Shown here one piece after another: positions 26,371-35,960 of a stretch of 64,000 nt of DNA (position 1 is its first letter; every line of letters begins with the position of its first letter). Both the position numbers and the translations under genes were made by a program. The notes under the pieces are model-generated. The model ran no database searches and had not been told where the DNA came from. It worked only from the letters and a program-made list of their open reading frames with translations. Source of the stretch: Chryseobacterium sp. OV279 (lineage in GTDB: Bacteria; Bacteroidota; Bacteroidia; Flavobacteriales; Weeksellaceae); the NCBI RefSeq assembly GCF_900128945.1, contig NZ_FQUD01000003.1, forward strand, positions 62,001 to 126,000, in the 5' to 3' direction.

Positions 26371-26495
26371 GCCGGATATTTGAATTTTGTTCTGTATCAG
26401 ATCGTTGCAGATCCTTTCTCTGTCAGGGAATTCTTTGAAGAAAAAGATGATTGAGAGCGGTGATTAATTATTTTTTTAGAAAGTATAAAAAATAT

Positions 26496-26526
26496 TTTGT
26501 CAGTTTCAAAAAACGTTATATATTTG
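26496..26526 (+). promoter_or_regulatory. Consensus Bacteroidota promoter for tRNA-Ser
   Basis: TTTG (26496-26499), 19 bases, then TATATTTG (26519-26526). This is an excellent match to TTTG / TAnnTTTG. Transcription should start near 26532, 28 bp before the tRNA. Confidence 0.75.
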
Positions 26527-26559
26527 CACCACTGAAAACGACGGTACAGCCGTTATTCA

Positions 26560-26644
26560 GGAGAGATGGCAGAGTGGTCGATTGCGATAGTCTTGAAAAC
26601 TATTGACTGTAACAGGTCCGGGGGTTCGAATCCCTCTCTCTCCG
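26560..26644 (+). tRNA. tRNA-Ser (anticodon TGA)
   Basis: The acceptor arm ggagaga pairs with tctctcc and the discriminator is G. The anticodon stem atagt/actat holds the loop cttgaaa with anticodon TGA at 26594-26596. A long variable arm and the T-arm gggttcgaatccc are present. CCA is not encoded. Its 3' end is the target of the following integrase. Confidence 0.95.
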
Positions 26645-26828
26645 CTGAAAAGCAAGAGTAAAACTCAAAAAATGCTTAAAAAGCTATTAAAACCTGCAAT
26701 TTTAACTAATTGCAGGTTTTTTGTTTTTGGGTTGTATAGCCATAATTTTCAAAAACACTCAAAAACAATGTGGCAACTTCGTGGCACTTTTAAAATTCCA
26801 AAATAATTGCCACAGAAATTGACGTAAA
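26623..26828. repeat. Attachment-site repeat, copy 1 (tRNA-Ser 3' end plus element left end)
   Basis: The core ggttcgaatccctctct (26623-26639), then gctgaaaagcaagagtaaaa through to about 26828, recurs at 35648-35852 in the same orientation. It contains a small terminator-like hairpin (aacctgcaatttt...aattgcaggttttttg). This arrangement marks one end of an integrated element. Confidence 0.8.
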
Positions 26829-26918
26829 AGCCTGTAGATCAACGGGTAAATAACGTTAACGACTTGACTCATAGACACTTTAATTCGACATTTACTAATA
26901 TTTAAAAATTGTTGAATT

Positions 26919-28301
26919 ATGCTGGAAAACAGTTACGGGCTAACCTTCTTTTTGAAGACGCCAAAAAGAAAATCTGATATGATCAGGTACGTTTATTTGA
27001 GAGTTACTGTTGATGGAATACCTAAAGAGACTTCCACGAAAAGAAAATGGGATGCCAAAAGATGGGATCAAAATACGGAAAGGGCTGTCGGGACAAGAGA
27101 GGATGCTAGAAGTCTTAACTTTTTTCTGGATTCATTGGTGAATAATGTCAGTAACTATAGAACTGAATTGATCAATGAAGGAAAGACAATTACGGCACTG
27201 CGCATTATTGAATTTGTGAAAGGTAATAATCCGTCAAAATCTAAACTACTGGAAGAGTTTCAGAAGCATAATGATGAAGTATTTGCCTTAGTGCCTAACG
27301 AATATGCTATTGGTACTCATACGCGTTTTGTGACCGCTCGGGCACATGTACATGAATTTATTCTTTTTAAATATCAAAAAGAGGACCTTGAGTTTCGGGA
27401 ACTTAATTATGAATTTATCAAAGATTATGAAATGTACCTGAAAACCATAAGGAAATGTGGGAATAATACAACTTTGAAATATATAGCTAATTTCAAAAAG
27501 ATTGTTCTACGAGCCATTGCTAAAGAAATTATTCCAAAGGATCCGTTCCTATTATTTAAGGGTAAAAAGATTAAAATTTTAAAAGAGCCTTTAACCCGGG
27601 CAGAACTTTATTTACTGGAAACAAAGCAATTTGATAGTGAACGCCTCAGTACGGTAAGAGACATCTTTGTTTTCCAGTGCTATACGGGGCTGGCATATGT
27701 TGATGTTAAGCAGTTAAAAAAGATTGACATAAAGCGGGGAATTGACGGGGAACTTTGGATTATCAGTAACCGGCAGAAGACAAAATCGAGTACCGATATT
27801 CCACTGCTTCCAAAGGCTATAGAGATCATCGAAAAATATGAAAATCACCCCGTTTGTGTCGATCGAGGGTTGGTGCTTCCCGTAAAATCCAATCAGAAAA
27901 TGAATGAGTATCTGAAAGAAATTGCTGTGCTGAGCAAAGTTTACAGTACGCTCAATACACATAAAGCAAGACGTACATTTGCAAGCACCATCACACTAAA
28001 CAATGGTGTACCTATTCATGTTGTCAAAGAAATGTTAGGACACCATTCGGTAGCGCAGACTGAGGATTATGCCATTACAGAGCAGGAGACTATAAGTCGG
28101 GAAATGCTTCAGCTCAGGGATAGATTGTCTGGACAACTTAAGGAGGAAAGTAATAATAGATTTTCGTCATTGTTGGAACAATTTGAAAATGATTTGGCAA
28201 ATTTAAAACGAAGCCATCAATTAGGAGAGCATACCAGTTTTAATGAGAAATTTGCGCAATTTGAAGAAAGATTAATTAAATTCAAGACTGATTTTAATTA
28301 A
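26919..28301 (+). CDS. Tyrosine recombinase / integrase
   Basis: The order is an N-terminal arm-binding domain, a SAM-like core-binding domain, then the catalytic domain. It has CYTGLAYVDV (about 252), HKARRTFAS (about 347), LGHHSV (about 373) and the nucleophile Tyr in EDYAI (about 383). The first catalytic Arg is Ala, as in many Bacteroidota IntDOT-like enzymes, so this is not necessarily a defect. A coiled-coil tail follows. It lies 275 bp after tRNA-Ser, facing away from it, and should catalyse integration and excision at the tRNA 3' end. Confidence 0.92.
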   Translation: MLENSYGLTFFLKTPKRKSDMIRYVYLRVTVDGIPKETSTKRKWDAKRWDQNTERAVGTREDARSLNFFLDSLVNNVSNYRTELINEGKTITALRIIEFVKGNNPSKSKLLEEFQKHNDEVFALVPNEYAIGTHTRFVTARAHVHEFILFKYQKEDLEFRELNYEFIKDYEMYLKTIRKCGNNTTLKYIANFKKIVLRAIAKEIIPKDPFLLFKGKKIKILKEPLTRAELYLLETKQFDSERLSTVRDIFVFQCYTGLAYVDVKQLKKIDIKRGIDGELWIISNRQKTKSSTDIPLLPKAIEIIEKYENHPVCVDRGLVLPVKSNQKMNEYLKEIAVLSKVYSTLNTHKARRTFASTITLNNGVPIHVVKEMLGHHSVAQTEDYAITEQETISREMLQLRDRLSGQLKEESNNRFSSLLEQFENDLANLKRSHQLGEHTSFNEKFAQFEERLIKFKTDFN

Positions 28302-28337
28302 AAATATTTTAACATCCCATCAGAAAAAACAGAGCCT

Positions 28338-28628
28338 TCAGGGCAATAAAAATTCAACGGTACTACGATAACCAGGGTGATAATTCGGGGTGTATTTTAT
28401 ATAACCAAACTCCTGGATTTGTTTAAAATATTTGTGATAGGTAGGAAGGGTATTGATATGCGAAAGCGACATCAGTCTGCTTCTGCTTACCCTTATAATG
28501 TTACGCTCATCTTGTGAATAGGCGAGCTGCACTAAAGCAAGAATAAGAGCTATATGCCAGACATTTAGTCTGTAATCATTTGATGCCATTTTTATGAAAT
28601 TTAACCAATAGACTGCATTATTTTCCAT
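28338..28628 (-). CDS. Conserved small element protein, possible winged helix
   Basis: The 96-residue protein (DYRLNVWHIALILALVQLA, then RSRLMSLSHINTLPTYHKYF and FGYIKYTPNYHPGYRSTVEF) resembles small proteins often found beside integrases in Bacteroidota elements. The layout of helices followed by a beta wing suggests DNA binding. It overlaps the excisionase-like gene by 11 bp, so the two are translated together. Confidence 0.7.
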   Translation of the reverse strand: MENNAVYWLNFIKMASNDYRLNVWHIALILALVQLAYSQDERNIIRVSRSRLMSLSHINTLPTYHKYFKQIQEFGYIKYTPNYHPGYRSTVEFLLP

Positions 28629-28884
28629 CTTCGAATAATTTAAGTAAATCGGTTCTGTTGTAATAATATGAGCCCATTACTTTACGAAAACGTATTTTCC
28701 CTGTTATACGCAAATTCTGAAGAGTAGCGGGAGATATATTCATTATTCGCCTTATAGTTTTGCTACGTAGCCAATCAATATCAAATTCCTGCTTATCGGT
28801 CCCTTTCATACTTAATATTTTTTTTATGTCACTTACTATTTCTAATCTTAGCTGTCTTAAGTGATCTCTTGTAATTTGTTCCAT
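28618..28884 (-). CDS. Excisionase-like helix-turn-helix protein
   Basis: The 88-residue protein ends with a MerR/Xis-type DNA-binding segment: RRIMNISPATLQNLRITGKI, then YYYNRTDLLKLFE. Small proteins of this kind assist excision or control early genes in CTnDOT-like elements. It is transcribed opposite to the integrase and is first in its two-gene operon. Confidence 0.78.
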   Translation of the reverse strand: MEQITRDHLRQLRLEIVSDIKKILSMKGTDKQEFDIDWLRSKTIRRIMNISPATLQNLRITGKIRFRKVMGSYYYNRTDLLKLFEDGK

Positions 28885-29334
28885 TTTTTTTTGTGAATTT
28901 GAGAGATTATTTTATAGAATATTTATTCTGTCGGAGTTTGGAACAATCTGGCTTTTATTTTCTAGATTTTAGGATCAAAATTGTATTGTAAAATATCTTT
29001 ACAATTATGATCTAATATTATTTTTTAGAAAATTTTTCATGATTAACCGGTAAAAAGGCAGCTAAGGTTTAGCAGTCAGCCTTTTCTTGGTCCACCCAAA
29101 AGACTACGGCATAAACGGTTTGCTCCCTAAAGGTACCCTCCAATTATTCCGTTTCCTTTTGGCTTTTCGCGTTGTCTGCTTAGATTATCTGCTTTCTTTT
29201 TTCCGGTTTTTCTTTTGAAAAATATTTCCAGAAGCCTTATTGAGGTTTTAGCAAGGGAAGGAGAAAAGGGGAAAAATAAAGACATTAATTAAGTGCGGGA
29301 AATATCAGTCTCTGCCGTACTCAGAGCAAAAAAG

Positions 29335-29778
29335 ATGAGATTTAATGTAGTTAATGAAATTAAATTAAGTTATTGCAGAGAAGGGAACTGTGAAAGGTTA
29401 ATAACGGATTCAAGAGATGCTGTTGGTGTATTTAGAGAACATTTTGACAGTGATGAAATTGATTATAGAGAATCATTTTACACGCTCTATCTAAGTCAGG
29501 CGAATAAAGTTTTAGGAATAAAGAAAATCTCTGAATCCGGAATTTCCTCTACTATTGTAGATATTAGGATTATCATGCAGGCCGCTCTTTTATGTAATGC
29601 ATCGTGCATTATTATTGCGCATAACCATCCTTCAGGTAACTTAAAAGCTTCGACTGAAGATGTAAAAATGACTCAGCAAATAAAAGAAGCATCAAAATTT
29701 CTAAACATACAATTGCTTGATCATTGTATTTTAACCTCTACCGAATATCTTTCATTTGCAGATGAAGGAATGCTGTAG
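29335..29778 (+). CDS. radC: RadC-family JAB/MPN domain protein, copy 1
   Basis: The JAB metalloprotease-like fold shows ESGISSTIVDIRIIMQAALL and the motif IIIAHNHPSGNLKAS, with a later DHCILTS. This is the zinc-binding set of RadC-like proteins. I prefer ATG 29335 to GTG 29293. Such genes are standard early genes in Bacteroidota conjugative elements; a DNA-repair role is not established. It differs from the 53.4-kb copy at only a few residues (for example CREG here, SREG there). Confidence 0.85.
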   Translation: MRFNVVNEIKLSYCREGNCERLITDSRDAVGVFREHFDSDEIDYRESFYTLYLSQANKVLGIKKISESGISSTIVDIRIIMQAALLCNASCIIIAHNHPSGNLKASTEDVKMTQQIKEASKFLNIQLLDHCILTSTEYLSFADEGML

Positions 29779-29800
29779 GAATTTTTAAGAATATATAATA

Positions 29801-29833
29801 AAGAGAACGGCGATTAAAAATTGCCGTTCTCTT
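29801..29833 (+). terminator. Terminator after radC copy 1
   Basis: The 10-bp arms aagagaacgg / ccgttctctt with a 13-base loop lie 22 bp after the stop. The bases from 29998 to 30251 hold no gene that I can see. Confidence 0.7.
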
Positions 29834-30251
29834 GTGAAATTTTCGGGCGAAAAGACCAGTCCCTCTCTTTGATCGGAAGTGTCTTTTCGCTGCTAATTAG
29901 AAAAAGACTTTTTTGGGTATTGGCTTCAATAATGAAATAATAATAGGTTTTTCTTTATTAATCCTGTCGTATAGACAATTATTAATGTTGGTATAAACAT
30001 CAGCCCCGCCAGGAATAAATTCGAATGATTTTCTAAATGATGTGGATAAATTAATTTCTATAAATTATTTGTTAACAAAGAGTAATGAAGATCTTTCGCA
30101 GTAATCAGTAATATAAAGAAACCATATTAATTAGGACATAAATATTGATAGCGAGAATTTATTTCATGGATTAAGCGAATTATGACAAGATCTGATATAC
30201 TGAGTGAGAAAGTAAAAGAAAACAAAATGAGTTGAACGGTATTGATTGTGA

Positions 30252-31964
30252 CTATATGTCATTAAGAAATGTGCTTAAATTATCTTCTCTGCCCAAACCC
30301 AATTTATTTTTTATCCTGGTCTTATAAACCCTGACTGTAGCCGTAGTGGTATTTTCAAGCGCAGATATTTCTTTTGATGAAAGATCCATCCTAAAATAAA
30401 TACAGAGCTTTACCTCTCTGTTCGTTAAATTGGGATAATTATGTTCAATTTTTTCTAAAAATATTTTATTTTCAGTGCTGCTTTCAATGATGAAAGTATC
30501 GTTTTTTTTATCTATCTGTATGAGTTTGCTGACTTTTAAATGTAAATCTCTGAAAATTTGCTCTGAATTGGTATCTGAAGATCTTTTTATCTTTTTTATA
30601 TTTTGCAAAAAAGCCTTCTCTGTTTCTATTTTTAAATTAAGATTCTGATATAGATTTTTGATTTTTTCCTTTTGGAAAAGAACATCCTGTTCAAGTACTT
30701 TTTTGTTTGTTTCCAGGATCTCTCTCTGCTTTTCAGCATCTTTTATTTCACTTTTTTTGTTAGTCCAGATGTTTAAAGCAATGAGTACGATAATAACAAT
30801 CAAGAGAAAACAAATGGTGATGGTTAAAATTGTTTTTTTCTTCTGAATTCTGAGTTCATATTCGTACTTCTCATGGATACTACTTATAAGATTTTTATTT
30901 AGGAGATCTGATGTTTTTTGTATGCTTTTTCTGTTTTCATCGTCAAATTTATGATTCAACAAAACCAACTTTTTGGATATATCTTTTAAAGGCTCAAGAT
31001 CATTGTTATCGGAATAATATTTTTGAACAATTTCACAAGCTGTAATTTTATTAAATGTATCCTTTAGTAAAGGTTCGATATGAATAAGCTTATCAACAAT
31101 TTGTTTTTGTTTTTCTTTTTGACCTGTGAATTTATACAGATCAAAGAGTCTTTCGCAAGTTCCTATGGTATAGGTGAAGCGGTCTTTTTTGTCCTTTGAA
31201 TATTCAAAAACCTCAAGAAGCAATTTCTCAGCAGCCGGATACTCTTTTAGTTTATAATAATAAAACCCCAGGTTTTCTTTCATAATAATCAGGAAATCAT
31301 AATCCTCCGTGTTTTTTTTTGTTTTCCTTTTCAGAATATCTATTGCTTTTTCAGTCTCCTGAATTGCTCTTCCTGTATTGTTAAGTTGATCATAAGTCAA
31401 ACCAAAGTTATTGTACATTGAAGAGATGTAAAGCTTATCATCCGGCCTGAAATTTTTTAATGCTTTATCAAAATAATATATTGCAGAAGCATACATTTTA
31501 TTATTATAATAAAGTCTCCCTTTCATGTGGTAAAGATGTCCCGTATAATAATACATTGCAGATAATGTCTTATTGTACTCAATAGCCTTATCTATGAAAT
31601 TCATTGCCAGTTCAGGAGAGGTGCTTTCCAGTAGGATAGCTATATTATAATTCGAAGTCATGGAAATATATGGATATCTGTCTTTATTCAGCTTTAATAA
31701 TTCATGGACAATTAGAAGTTGCTTATTTGTATTATACTGATATAAAAATAGTTCTACATATTTCGAACTTATCAGGTATTTCTGATCTTTTTCTTTCTCA
31801 AATTTTTCAAGCTCCCTTTTCCGGATGTTCTCAATTTTAGCGTTGTTACTAACAATAGGCTTAAGCTCTTGTGTTATTTTATGAAAATAATTATTCTCGT
31901 CCGATACAGGACGACAAGATGTCGATATAGACAATAAACAAATAATGTATAGTATTATCTTCAT
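30252..31964 (-). CDS. TPR protein with a LuxR-type HTH (membrane-linked regulator)
   Basis: The order is a lipobox-like signal (LLSISTSC), about seven TPR-like helix pairs (for example ALKNFRPDDKLYISSMYNNF), a membrane helix near 375-397 (TILTITICFLLIVIIVLIAL) and a coiled coil. A LuxR/GerE-like HTH lies at about 500-560 (NLTNREVKLCIYFRMDLSSK; TTATVRVYKTRIKNKLGLG). This is a common Bacteroidota one-component layout that may sense an envelope signal. It is divergent from the secreted-protein genes at 32.5 kb and may control them. Confidence 0.82.
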   Translation of the reverse strand: MKIILYIICLLSISTSCRPVSDENNYFHKITQELKPIVSNNAKIENIRKRELEKFEKEKDQKYLISSKYVELFLYQYNTNKQLLIVHELLKLNKDRYPYISMTSNYNIAILLESTSPELAMNFIDKAIEYNKTLSAMYYYTGHLYHMKGRLYYNNKMYASAIYYFDKALKNFRPDDKLYISSMYNNFGLTYDQLNNTGRAIQETEKAIDILKRKTKKNTEDYDFLIIMKENLGFYYYKLKEYPAAEKLLLEVFEYSKDKKDRFTYTIGTCERLFDLYKFTGQKEKQKQIVDKLIHIEPLLKDTFNKITACEIVQKYYSDNNDLEPLKDISKKLVLLNHKFDDENRKSIQKTSDLLNKNLISSIHEKYEYELRIQKKKTILTITICFLLIVIIVLIALNIWTNKKSEIKDAEKQREILETNKKVLEQDVLFQKEKIKNLYQNLNLKIETEKAFLQNIKKIKRSSDTNSEQIFRDLHLKVSKLIQIDKKNDTFIIESSTENKIFLEKIEHNYPNLTNREVKLCIYFRMDLSSKEISALENTTTATVRVYKTRIKNKLGLGREDNLSTFLNDI

Positions 31965-32483
31965 AGGTAGTAACGGATAAGCTTAATATTTTTCTAATTT
32001 ATTGAAAATTGTCTGTTAATATTATATGTGTAGAAAATGAACTATGATAAACATATTTAGTATTAAAATACATTGTTTATACTTAAAGATACAATAGTTT
32101 AAAATAAATGTTAAATAAATTATTTATAACAGATAAAATAATAATATATCTAAGTTTCGATAATGGGAATCTAATATTTTCAAAAAATAAGATCCTGTAA
32201 AACAATTGATTAAGCTTAAAATGCTAACAATTTATTTTGAAATAACTTGTTTTTGCTTACAATTTTTAACTCCATGTTTAATCTATAATCTGTTTACTTA
32301 AACTTATTTTGTGTTCAGAATTTCATAAAAACACAATACAAACAATCTTGTCATTCAATTGTTGAAAAATAGTAAAGTAGCGAAAAATATTTATTACCCC
32401 ATTTGTTCTTATTGCTCAGAATTTTTTAACGATAAAACCATGAGTTTTTAAGGAATTGATCGAGATGAAAAGATATACATTAT
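31965..32483. other. AT-rich divergent intergenic region
   Basis: About 520 bp between the TPR-LuxR gene and the secreted-protein gene. It is very AT-rich, with no ORF, RNA gene or convincing consensus promoter that I can identify. It must hold the promoters of both divergent units. Confidence 0.5.
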
Positions 32484-33824
32484 ATGAGAAAAAAAATTAT
32501 TACATTATTTATTATGCTTTGCTTTACCGGGTTCAATACACTCCATGCTCAAGACAGTGATGGGGATGGAATTACCAACATCAATGATTTGGATGATGAT
32601 AATGACGGAATTCCTGACACCAGTGAAGGTTACTGTACAAATTCTTTGTTTGATGCCGGCTGGTTTGGAAATGCTCCGTTAAGTACACAAAACCAGGATG
32701 GACTTTGGGCATCCGCACCTTCCAATCCATCATCTATCACCTATGCAGGAGCACATAATAATGCTGTGGTTGCTACTGCTGCTCCTTTTACATTTGGTAC
32801 AGGACTCACTTTTTCTACCAATGGAGGAACCCTTTCACGATGGCTTTTAACAGGTGTTGATGCCACAACTTTATCGGCAGCAAAAACTGGAAATGATTAC
32901 GCGCAGTATTCTTTTACAACTCCGGCTTCAATGACAGGCTACAGAGAGTTTTCAAAATTCGGATGGGCAGATGATAACGATAATGGGACTTATAAAGTGG
33001 GAGTCGAGGTTTCAACGAACGGATTTTTAAGTGCCGGAACATTATTGCTTCAGGATTTTCAGGTTGTAGACGGATCAGGATCCGGTTATGAATATAAGGC
33101 AACAACGACATTGATTAATCTGGTAAGGTTATTACCAAATACAACTTATACTTTCCGGGTGTACATATATGGTGCAGCCGCTGCAAGTACTACATTATCT
33201 TACGAAGACTTCCAGTTTGGGACATGCCTGTCTGCTGATACAGATGGTGACGGAACGCCGGACTTTCTGGATCTGGATTCTGATAATGATGGCTGTTTAG
33301 ATGCTATAGAGGGAGATGAAAATGTCACCATTTCCATGCTGGTTAATGCTGGTGGAACTGTAACTGTAGGAACGGGATCTGCAGCAAATCAGAATTTGTG
33401 TGCAACGGTCAACTGTATGAATGCTCAAGGGGTACCTAATATGGTAAATTCAGGAGGTACAGCCGATATAGGAAATGATGTAGGGCAGGGAGCAGGATCG
33501 TCACAAAACACATCCATAAATGCTTGTATCTGCTATAAACCCTCAACTATTTCAGGAACAGTTTTAAATACGCCCTATGGAATTTCGTCTCTCGGAAGAG
33601 CAGGAGGCATTAGCAACTGGCCTATGGTACGAAAAGGGGCGTGGACAGCCATGGAATCAAAGACAAAAGGATTTGTTCCCAACAGATTAACTACGGTTCA
33701 GAAAAACGCTCTGGTTCCCGCGGAAGGGATGATGGTGTATGATACTACTTTAGACTGTTTGAGCATTTATGACGGTTCAGGTTGGAAATGTTTCAGTAAT
33801 CAGACATGTCCGGATAATTTATAA
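32484..33824 (+). CDS. Secreted protein with thrombospondin type 3-like calcium-binding repeats
   Basis: The signal peptide (ending FNTLHAQ) is followed by DSDGDGITNINDLDDDNDGI and later DTDGDGTPDFLDLDSDNDGC, Asp-rich TSP3-like repeats that bind calcium. Between them is a beta-rich domain (about 55-245). Near the end, GMMVYDTTLDCLSIYDGSGW is a motif common in secreted flavobacterial proteins. It ends KCFSNQTCPDNL, without a T9SS domain. Probably surface-exposed; the next gene begins 24 bp later. Confidence 0.75.
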   Translation: MRKKIITLFIMLCFTGFNTLHAQDSDGDGITNINDLDDDNDGIPDTSEGYCTNSLFDAGWFGNAPLSTQNQDGLWASAPSNPSSITYAGAHNNAVVATAAPFTFGTGLTFSTNGGTLSRWLLTGVDATTLSAAKTGNDYAQYSFTTPASMTGYREFSKFGWADDNDNGTYKVGVEVSTNGFLSAGTLLLQDFQVVDGSGSGYEYKATTTLINLVRLLPNTTYTFRVYIYGAAAASTTLSYEDFQFGTCLSADTDGDGTPDFLDLDSDNDGCLDAIEGDENVTISMLVNAGGTVTVGTGSAANQNLCATVNCMNAQGVPNMVNSGGTADIGNDVGQGAGSSQNTSINACICYKPSTISGTVLNTPYGISSLGRAGGISNWPMVRKGAWTAMESKTKGFVPNRLTTVQKNALVPAEGMMVYDTTLDCLSIYDGSGWKCFSNQTCPDNL

Positions 33825-33848
33825 AACTACATAAAAAAATACAGTGCA

Positions 33849-34382
33849 ATGAAGAATCTATCATTAATACTAATCATGTTTTTACCTTGGAATATTTTCG
33901 CTCAGGTAGCAATAGGAAAAACATCAATTACCAATTCTTCCGTATCCCTGGAATTCGGAAGTGCAAACAGAGGAATGATACTGCCCTGGGTAAGTTCAGC
34001 AACAAGCGTGACAGGTGCCGTGAACGGAACCATGATATACGACCTTTCAGATCATAAAATAAAAGTGAAATACAATTCCGCATGGAAAGATTTATCAGTG
34101 GATATTTCGGGAACCACCATAGATCCTGTAAGCAGTATTGACGGGGTGACCATACAGAATACAGTTAACGAAAACATTGGGGCCAAAACAGCAATCGGCC
34201 CATTATCTTCCACTCCGGGTATTTTAGTACTGGAAAACAATAATAAAGCAATGATACTTCCGAAAGTTGCCAGTCCCTATCTCAATATCATTGATCCTTC
34301 GCCAGGAATGATTGTTTATGACACCACAAAAAAGCTATTAGCTGTCTTTAACGGAAAAGTATGGAGTTTCTGGAAACCTTAA
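33849..34382 (+). CDS. Small secreted surface protein
   Basis: The signal peptide ends NIFAQ. The mature part starts VAIGKTSITNSSVSLEFGS and has two copies of a GMILP...GTMIYD / GMIVYDTTKK motif. This family (AQVGIGT..P...L-x-V, then GMiVYdt) occurs widely in Flavobacteriia. It forms an operon with the TSP3-repeat protein. It resembles the start of the 779-residue protein at 41420. The function is unknown. Confidence 0.7.
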   Translation: MKNLSLILIMFLPWNIFAQVAIGKTSITNSSVSLEFGSANRGMILPWVSSATSVTGAVNGTMIYDLSDHKIKVKYNSAWKDLSVDISGTTIDPVSSIDGVTIQNTVNENIGAKTAIGPLSSTPGILVLENNNKAMILPKVASPYLNIIDPSPGMIVYDTTKKLLAVFNGKVWSFWKP

Positions 34383-34494
34383 ATAGAAATTAGTTACAGT
34401 TTGTTTATTATGTAGGTTCTTCGGCTATGCTATTTTTACATCCCTAATAGTATGGCTGAAGACTTTTAGTCGCTTAAGTTTTAAAAAAAGGGTC

Positions 34495-34917
34495 ATGAAA
34501 AATTTCGAATATATACACATAGGAACTTTAATCAAAAGAAGAAAAGAGGAGTTAGATATAGATATAAATCGCATTTGTAATTTTTTTAAAGATACTGAAG
34601 ATAAAATTGAAGAAATGTATCAGTCTGAAAATATGGACACAAAAACCTTATTAAGATGGAGTAAACTTCTTGAATATGATTTTTTCAGAATTTATACTCA
34701 GCACCTTATTTTGTTTTCACCATCTGCTAGAAGAGGAAAGTTTCAAAAGCCAACAACTCATTTGCCACAATTCAGAAAAAATATTTATACAAAAGAAATA
34801 ATAGATTTTGTTTTAGAGCTCATTGAAACAGGTAAGAAAACAACAAATGAAATTATTCAAGAGTATAGAATTCCTAGAACAACTTTATACAAATGGGTTA
34901 GTAAATATAAAAAATAG
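34495..34917 (+). CDS. HTH protein, first of a recurring two-gene pair (copy 1)
   Basis: The N-terminal part (EYIHIGTLIKRRKEELDIDI) looks like an XRE-type helix bundle. The C-terminal part (YTKEIIDFVLELIETGKKTT, then YRIPRTTLYKWVSKYKK) is a transposase-type HTH. It is homologous along its length to the protein at 45952-46392. The next gene is a second small HTH protein, as it is there. No nuclease or recombinase domain is present, so it is probably a DNA-binding regulator. Confidence 0.72.
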   Translation: MKNFEYIHIGTLIKRRKEELDIDINRICNFFKDTEDKIEEMYQSENMDTKTLLRWSKLLEYDFFRIYTQHLILFSPSARRGKFQKPTTHLPQFRKNIYTKEIIDFVLELIETGKKTTNEIIQEYRIPRTTLYKWVSKYKK

Positions 34918-34978
34918 AGCAGTAAAGATCCTTTCAATTAACGTTGATAATTCATTAACTATTAACAAACCGCTAAGA

Positions 34979-35305
34979 ATGAAAAATTTATCACCTGATT
35001 ATAAGCGTATCTATACCGATATTATTGATGAAAAATATCCCGAAAAGAGAGGTATTTGTAAAAATATATTAAATAAAAAGGAGCTATCCATTCTGGACGT
35101 TTTAAATTTAAATACATTGATATTTAGTAATGCAGGAAAGGAAACTTTAAAATCCAACCAACAGCTTCGTTCTTATGATGAAAATACCATTCGTGAAATT
35201 TTACAATATCAACGGAAAAACAATATTAATAACAATCAACTTGCCTTGCATTTTAAGCTCAGCCGAAATTCGATAACAAAATGGAAAAGATTAAAAATAA
35301 TATAA
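34979..35305 (+). CDS. HTH protein, second of the recurring pair (copy 1)
   Basis: I chose ATG 34979 (MKNLSPDYKRIYTDII) because it matches the start of the homolog at 46433. The 108-residue product ends with an HTH (ENTIREILQYQRKNNINNNQ, then FKLSRNSITKWKRLKII). It follows the first HTH gene by 61 bp. The function is unknown. Confidence 0.72.
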   Translation: MKNLSPDYKRIYTDIIDEKYPEKRGICKNILNKKELSILDVLNLNTLIFSNAGKETLKSNQQLRSYDENTIREILQYQRKNNINNNQLALHFKLSRNSITKWKRLKII

Positions 35306-35647
35306 TCTGTAGGTAGGTTTCTCTCCTGTATAACTTTCTAAACAACCTAAAATAAATAACAAAACCTTACAGCTGGAAAAGAATCATAGAATAATTGTTA
35401 AAGACTTGTAATTGGTCTGTAAATTATTAATAGAGGGCGACAACAGTGTTGCCCTTTTCTTACTTCGTTTGTTATAGAGTCATTGGTCGATTCCTACACT
35501 AAAAAAACAGAACGTGAAATATTTTGTTCGGCTTTTCCCGTAGAGTAATTAACAGAAGATGCCAAGCTTTAAATGAATTTTTTATCCGATTATATAACTG
35601 TCATTTTGAAAGCGGAAAATGAGATACTGAAGCGGTTTTAGATGGTA

Positions 35648-35852
35648 GGTTCGAATCCCTCTCTAAAACTCTGCTGAAAAGCAAGAGTAAAACTCAGAAA
35701 ATGCTTCAAAAGCTTTTAAAACCTGCAATTTGTAAAGTTTGCAGGTTTTTCATTGGGCTGTATTGCTAAAAAATTCAAAAACACTCAAAAACAATGTGCA
35801 ACTTCGTGGCACTTTTAGAATTTCAAAATAATTGCCACAAAAATTGATGTAA
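35648..35852. repeat. Attachment-site repeat, copy 2
   Basis: The core ggttcgaatccctctct (35648-35664), then ctgctgaaaagcaagagtaa and about 180 bp more, match 26623-26828 in the same orientation. There is no integrase after it. It marks the junction between the first island and the next, which seems to have lost its integrase. Confidence 0.8.
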
Positions 35853-35856
35853 TTAC

Positions 35857-35960
35857 CAAAAATCCAATCATAAAATCCAGATAGTAAGAGTTTGGTTCAT
35901 AGGTTTTTATGAGTATAAAAAAAGAGACAACTATCAAATAGTTGTCTCTTTAAGTGAGCT
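35857..35960. repeat. Direct repeat B, copy 1, with a terminator hairpin
   Basis: About 100 bp matches 52921-53024. It includes a perfect 14-bp stem, aaagagacaactat / atagttgtctcttt (35921-35951). In the second copy this hairpin lies directly after a pseudo-tRNA on the minus strand. Here a more decayed trace (gagcttaacaggattatcctcgaac) remains. Confidence 0.75.

Larger units (their letters stand above)
29010..29997. repeat. ICE left-end block, copy 1 (radC and flanks)
   Basis: About 990 bp is nearly the same as 53130-54117, including a 240-bp noncoding leader, radC, its terminator and about 160 bp beyond. In the second copy traN begins directly after the block. Here the similarity simply stops, with no tra genes. 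Confidence 0.85.

Noticed and set aside
26919..28301. Integrase thought defective because the first catalytic Arg is Ala
   Set aside because: Many Bacteroidota integrases of the IntDOT type lack this Arg, and the rest of the catalytic set (H, R, H, Y) is present.
29335..29778. RadC as a DNA-repair housekeeping gene
   Set aside because: The gene is duplicated at element ends and sits next to int and tra genes. This fits an ICE gene of unclear function.
35640..35670. A second complete tRNA-Ser at the 35.6-kb repeat
   Set aside because: Only the T-arm and part of the acceptor match; the anticodon arm and 5' half are absent.
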